From Thermoguttaceae bacterium (GTDB taxonomy: Bacteria > Planctomycetota > Planctomycetia > Pirellulales > Thermoguttaceae), in NCBI GenBank assembly GCA_024653385.1, contig JANLFZ010000250.1:1-9057 (forward strand): DNA of 9,057 nucleotides, given 5' to 3'. This document shows positions 6,954 to 9,057 of the stretch, in pieces. The translations under genes were made by a program, and so were the position numbers. The notes below the pieces were generated by a model, which saw nothing but the letters and a program-made list of their open reading frames with translations, had not been told where the DNA came from and ran no database searches. Each line of letters opens with the position of its first letter. Within the stretch, counting starts at the first letter, position 1.

Positions 6954-6967
6954 CCTTGGTCCCAAGG
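6954..6967. repeat. 14-bp palindrome covering the ribosome binding site of the corrinoid-protein gene
   Basis: The arms ccttgg (6954-6959) and ccaagg (6962-6967) flank two bases. In the minus-strand mRNA the 3' arm overlaps the AAGGGA that serves as ribosome binding site for the gene starting at 6943. A five-pair stem with a four-base loop would partly hide it. The stem is short, so a regulatory role is only possible. Confidence 0.3.
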
Positions 6968-7000
6968 CAGAGGGTTTCCCTTCGCTTCCGGCGGCCTCCG

Positions 7001-7174
7001 CTAGAACGAAAGAAGGATCTGCCAGATATAGACATACGCCATTCCGTCGATCTCCTCCCACACGCGCTTCACCAACTCCTTGTCGCCGGTGATGGGAGGA
7101 AGTTCCTTGACCTTCTCGTCCCACGGGATGCAGGTTCCCGGCGGGCGTTTCGGCGGTTTCTTCGGCTCGTTCAT
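7001..7174 (-). CDS. 57-residue protein of unknown function within the corrinoid operon
   Basis: A short minus-strand gene runs from ATG 7174 to TAG 7001. The start has a near-ideal ribosome binding site, AAGGAGG, five bases upstream. It lies 18 bases after the URO-D-like stop and 57 bases before the corrinoid-protein start, so it fits the operon. The product begins MNEPKKPPKRPPGTCIPW, a basic Pro-rich tail. A charged middle follows (DEKVKELPPITGDKELVKRV), and it ends with the aromatic, hydrophobic AYVYIWQILLSF. There is no signal peptide or clear membrane span, and one Cys at 15. I do not recognise a family. The position between the two methyl-transfer genes suggests a small partner subunit, but this is inference. 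Confidence 0.72.
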   Translation of the reverse strand: MNEPKKPPKRPPGTCIPWDEKVKELPPITGDKELVKRVWEEIDGMAYVYIWQILLSF

Positions 7175-7192
7175 CGCTTGCCTCCTTGTGGT

Positions 7193-8416
7193 CTAGTACA
7201 CCCCGTACTGCCGCGTGGCTTCGGTCATCGCGCGGAGGTTCTCGGCGCGCGTGTCGTCTTGCATGATCGCCGAGGCGTCCATGATGTATCCCCCGTCCCG
7301 CCCCAACAGGTCGATCAGCTTCTTGCAGCACGCGCGCACGTCCTCCGGCTTGCCGAAGGCCAACAGGTCGTTGGGCACTCCGCCGCTTAAGCAGAACTTC
7401 TCGCCCAGGTAGCGTCGGGCTTGCTCGGGGTCGGTGCGGTCGATGTGGAACACGATGCTTCGTTCGGGCAGCTCGGCGATGTACTTGAGGTTCGCCGTCC
7501 AGTCGCCCTCGGCGTAGAACAACGTCTGGACCCCGTGCTTCCACAAATCGAGGATGATCTGCTTGAGCGTGGGCCAGTAGAACTTCTCGAACTGGGGCGG
7601 CGAAAGAAACGGCACACAGCCGCGGTGCATCCACAGGCCCACGGGCACGTTGCGGTCGGGATCCGACCCGCTCAGCGCCACGTGGAACAAGTGCGGCATC
7701 ATCGCCTCGCAGGCCGCCAGCACCTTCTGCGGCTGGCGGTACATGTCCATGCACAAACCCTTGTAGCCGCGAAGCTTGTCGGCAATGATGTCGAACGGGG
7801 CCTTCAGGATCCCGCTCAGCGCCGAAACCGTGCCCGACTCCTTGCGCAGTCGCTCGGCCTGGACGCCGAACCCCTTGAAGTAGTCGAGCATCGCCATCCC
7901 GCCCTTCAGGAACGAGAGGTTGTTGCGCATCGTGTTCGGCTGGCCGATGGGCACCACGTCGGTCGCGATCCGCGGCAACCAGACGTTGAACAGGTAGCCG
8001 GTCGGGTCGTCGATCAACAGATCGTACTCGTCGGGCCGCATCCAAGCCTCTTCCTCGGGCGGCTCGAGGTACTGGAAGGCGCTGTCGTAGGGAATTTCCA
8101 TGCCGGGCACGGCGTAGTACTTCAGGCTGATCGCCTTGACGAGCCCCATCCAGCCGTACACCATGTTGCCCACGACCGCATCCCAATCGAAGTCGGCGGC
8201 GCACCGCCGCGCCGCATCGAACGCCTTCTGATAGTCGTAACTGACTTCCTGCGAGGTATAGCCGCAGTACTTCGCCGTGAACTCGGCCACGAACGGCCGG
8301 ATCGGCACCCGGTCGGGCTTGCCACGCCGCATCGCGGTCACGTAGCGCGCCAACCGCTGTTGATAACGCGATTCGATCGCCTCGGGCGTAGTCGGCTGAA
8401 CAGAAATGTCGGCCAT
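7193..8416 (-). CDS. URO-D-fold protein, probable corrinoid-dependent methyltransferase of unknown substrate
   Basis: The 407-residue protein matches the uroporphyrinogen decarboxylase/MtaA/MtbA superfamily (a TIM barrel). Typical traits are an early RGKPDRVPI (31-39), FLSPPQFEKFYWPTLKQII (270-288), FCLSGGVPNDLLAFGKPEDV (341-360) and GGYIMDASAIMQDDTRAENL (375-394). Family members either decarboxylate uroporphyrinogen or transfer methyl groups to and from corrinoid proteins. The corrinoid-protein gene two places downstream favours methyl transfer over haem synthesis. By eye, the zinc ligands of MtaA-type enzymes (HxC and a later Cys) are not seen: FYAEGDW (300-306) stands where HxCG is expected, and MDASA (379-383) where the last Cys is expected. 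The frame opens further upstream, but ATG 8416 has GAGGA upstream, sits about 72 bases after the predicted transcription start, and gives the normal family length. The substrate is unknown. Confidence 0.9.
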   Translation of the reverse strand: MADISVQPTTPEAIESRYQQRLARYVTAMRRGKPDRVPIRPFVAEFTAKYCGYTSQEVSYDYQKAFDAARRCAADFDWDAVVGNMVYGWMGLVKAISLKYYAVPGMEIPYDSAFQYLEPPEEEAWMRPDEYDLLIDDPTGYLFNVWLPRIATDVVPIGQPNTMRNNLSFLKGGMAMLDYFKGFGVQAERLRKESGTVSALSGILKAPFDIIADKLRGYKGLCMDMYRQPQKVLAACEAMMPHLFHVALSGSDPDRNVPVGLWMHRGCVPFLSPPQFEKFYWPTLKQIILDLWKHGVQTLFYAEGDWTANLKYIAELPERSIVFHIDRTDPEQARRYLGEKFCLSGGVPNDLLAFGKPEDVRACCKKLIDLLGRDGGYIMDASAIMQDDTRAENLRAMTEATRQYGVY

Positions 8417-8494
8417 GATCGTTGCGTCCTCGGTGCTCGTGCAACTCCTCGCCATCCGACAAGGGAGTCTCCCGCGGGGACCCCAAACCGACGT

Positions 8495-8523
8495 AGTATT
8501 CCAAAGCCGTCGATCGATGTCAA
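8495..8523 (-). promoter_or_regulatory. Sigma70-like promoter of the URO-D/corrinoid operon
   Basis: On the minus strand a perfect TTGACA (8523-8518) is followed after exactly 17 bases by AATACT (8500-8495), which matches the -10 consensus at four of six positions. Transcription would start near 8488, giving a leader of about 72 bases before ATG 8416. It is well placed for the operon and is the best promoter match seen in the window. Confidence 0.6.
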
Positions 8524-8705
8524 CAAGACTTCGGACGAGTTGGCCGAATGGGCTAACTGCGCGAAGTGCGCATTTCAGAGAAAAGTCCGGTCCGCCAGCC
8601 GATGTTCGCCTGAGGCTCCGTAAGTCCTTGGCAGGCAAGGGGCGGACTCGGGATCCGTCACGCCGGGCTTGAAAGCAGTCGCTCGTTTGCCCAGGGTCCT
8701 TCAGC
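8524..8705. other. Gene-free gap between the HEAT-repeat gene and the operon promoter
   Basis: These 182 bases hold no convincing gene. One small dyad (tgcgc, five bases, gcgca near 8557-8571) is present, but it has no U-run and cannot be called a terminator for the HEAT-repeat gene. No tRNA or known RNA element is recognised. Confidence 0.4.
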
Positions 8706-9057
8706 TCACTCTTGTAAACCGATCTCCGCGATCGCCTTCTTGGCGTGCATCTGCACCAGGCGGTTAGAGTCGTTGGCGGCCTTTTTCAGCACCGGAAGGC
8801 TTTCCTTGGTGCCCCAGTTCTGAAGGGCCTGGGCCGCATTGATCCGCAGCGAGACGTTCTGATTCTCGGCGAGGATCTTCTCGAGGGCCTTGGCCACCTC
8901 GCGGTTCGGCTCCTTGGGTTTCTTTCGCATGAGTTGATGCATGGCCGGAATCACCCGCCCCATCTCGCCCGATTCCAGGTCCGCCACCAGCGTTCTTGCC
9001 TCCTCGGCCGTGGGCGGCTTGGCCCGGTCGGCCAGCATCTGCCTGGCCTTCTCGGCC
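8706..9057 (-). CDS. HEAT-repeat protein (C-terminal part, gene starts beyond the window)
   Basis: The frame is open from the right edge to TGA at 8708-8706, about 116 residues. An ATG at 9038 exists, but the reading frame continues without a stop to the edge (AEKARQ before it) and there is no good ribosome binding site, so the gene probably starts outside. The segment is helical and charged: AEEARTLVADLES, then MGRVIPAMHQLMRKKP, VAKALEKILAE, SLRINAAQALQNWGTKESL and NRLVQMHAKKAIAEIG. The last two blocks have the HEAT pattern (helix A, turn, helix B with A..AL..W/I.), forming an alpha-solenoid used for protein binding. HEAT-repeat proteins are frequent in planctomycetes and their partners are mostly unknown. 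Upstream domains cannot be seen. Confidence 0.75.
   Translation of the reverse strand, partial: AEKARQMLADRAKPPTAEEARTLVADLESGEMGRVIPAMHQLMRKKPKEPNREVAKALEKILAENQNVSLRINAAQALQNWGTKESLPVLKKAANDSNRLVQMHAKKAIAEIGLQE

Noticed and set aside
6276..8504. 742-codon open frame on the minus strand running across the URO-D-like, 57-aa and corrinoid genes
   Set aside because: The translation is Arg/Gly/Ala-rich with no domain, and it overlaps three better-supported genes in another frame.
7421..8623. 400-codon plus-strand open frame
   Set aside because: It is antisense to the URO-D-like gene, with His/Val/Leu-rich shadow composition and no motif.

Overview
The window looks like chromosomal DNA of a GC-rich planctomycete, most likely of the Pirellulales type. 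This is inferred from protein style, not from a marker gene. The signs are a DUF1573 secreted protein, a Pro/Tyr-rich secreted protein, a Pro/Ser-rich lipoprotein with a DPFFGRT motif after the lipobox, a short SecA-like ATPase, a HEAT-repeat protein, and an unlinked proB. No rRNA, tRNA, CRISPR array, insertion sequence or phage gene was seen. Every gene except proB is on the minus strand.

Left block (1-3816, minus strand, read right to left): a small secreted Pro/Tyr-rich protein (3816-3388), a Pro/Ser/Thr-rich lipoprotein (3198-2353), a 659-residue SecA-like ATPase that stops before the helical wing and zinc tail of ordinary SecA (2301-322), and the start of a CelD/BcsL-type GNAT acyltransferase (273 to beyond base 1). 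The SecA-like and GNAT genes are 48 bases apart and the GNAT gene has a good ribosome binding site, so they are probably co-transcribed. A perfect 8-bp dyad (3303-3321) lies between the two secreted-protein genes. A GC-rich hairpin (2309-2329) lies just before the secA start.

Middle: proB (4019-5161, plus strand), glutamate 5-kinase of proline synthesis, is divergent from the Pro/Tyr-rich gene and convergent with the DUF1573 gene. No proA or obg is adjacent.

Right block (5255-8523, minus strand): a likely four-gene operon preceded by a strong sigma70-like promoter (TTGACA, 17 bp, AATACT). The order is a URO-D/methyltransferase-fold protein (8416-7193), a 57-residue protein with an excellent ribosome binding site (7174-7001), a corrinoid-binding protein of the MtaC/MtbC/MttC type (6943-6305), and a DUF1573 exported protein (6259-5255). 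The first three look like a corrinoid-dependent methyl-transfer module of unknown substrate. The URO-D-like protein does not show the usual HxC...C zinc ligands. The right edge (9057-8706) holds the C-terminal part of a HEAT-repeat protein.

The most interesting items are the truncated SecA-like ATPase beside a lipoprotein gene and an acyltransferase gene, and the methyltransferase/57-aa/corrinoid module. Both are assembled from known families. I cannot claim a wholly new system from sequence alone.
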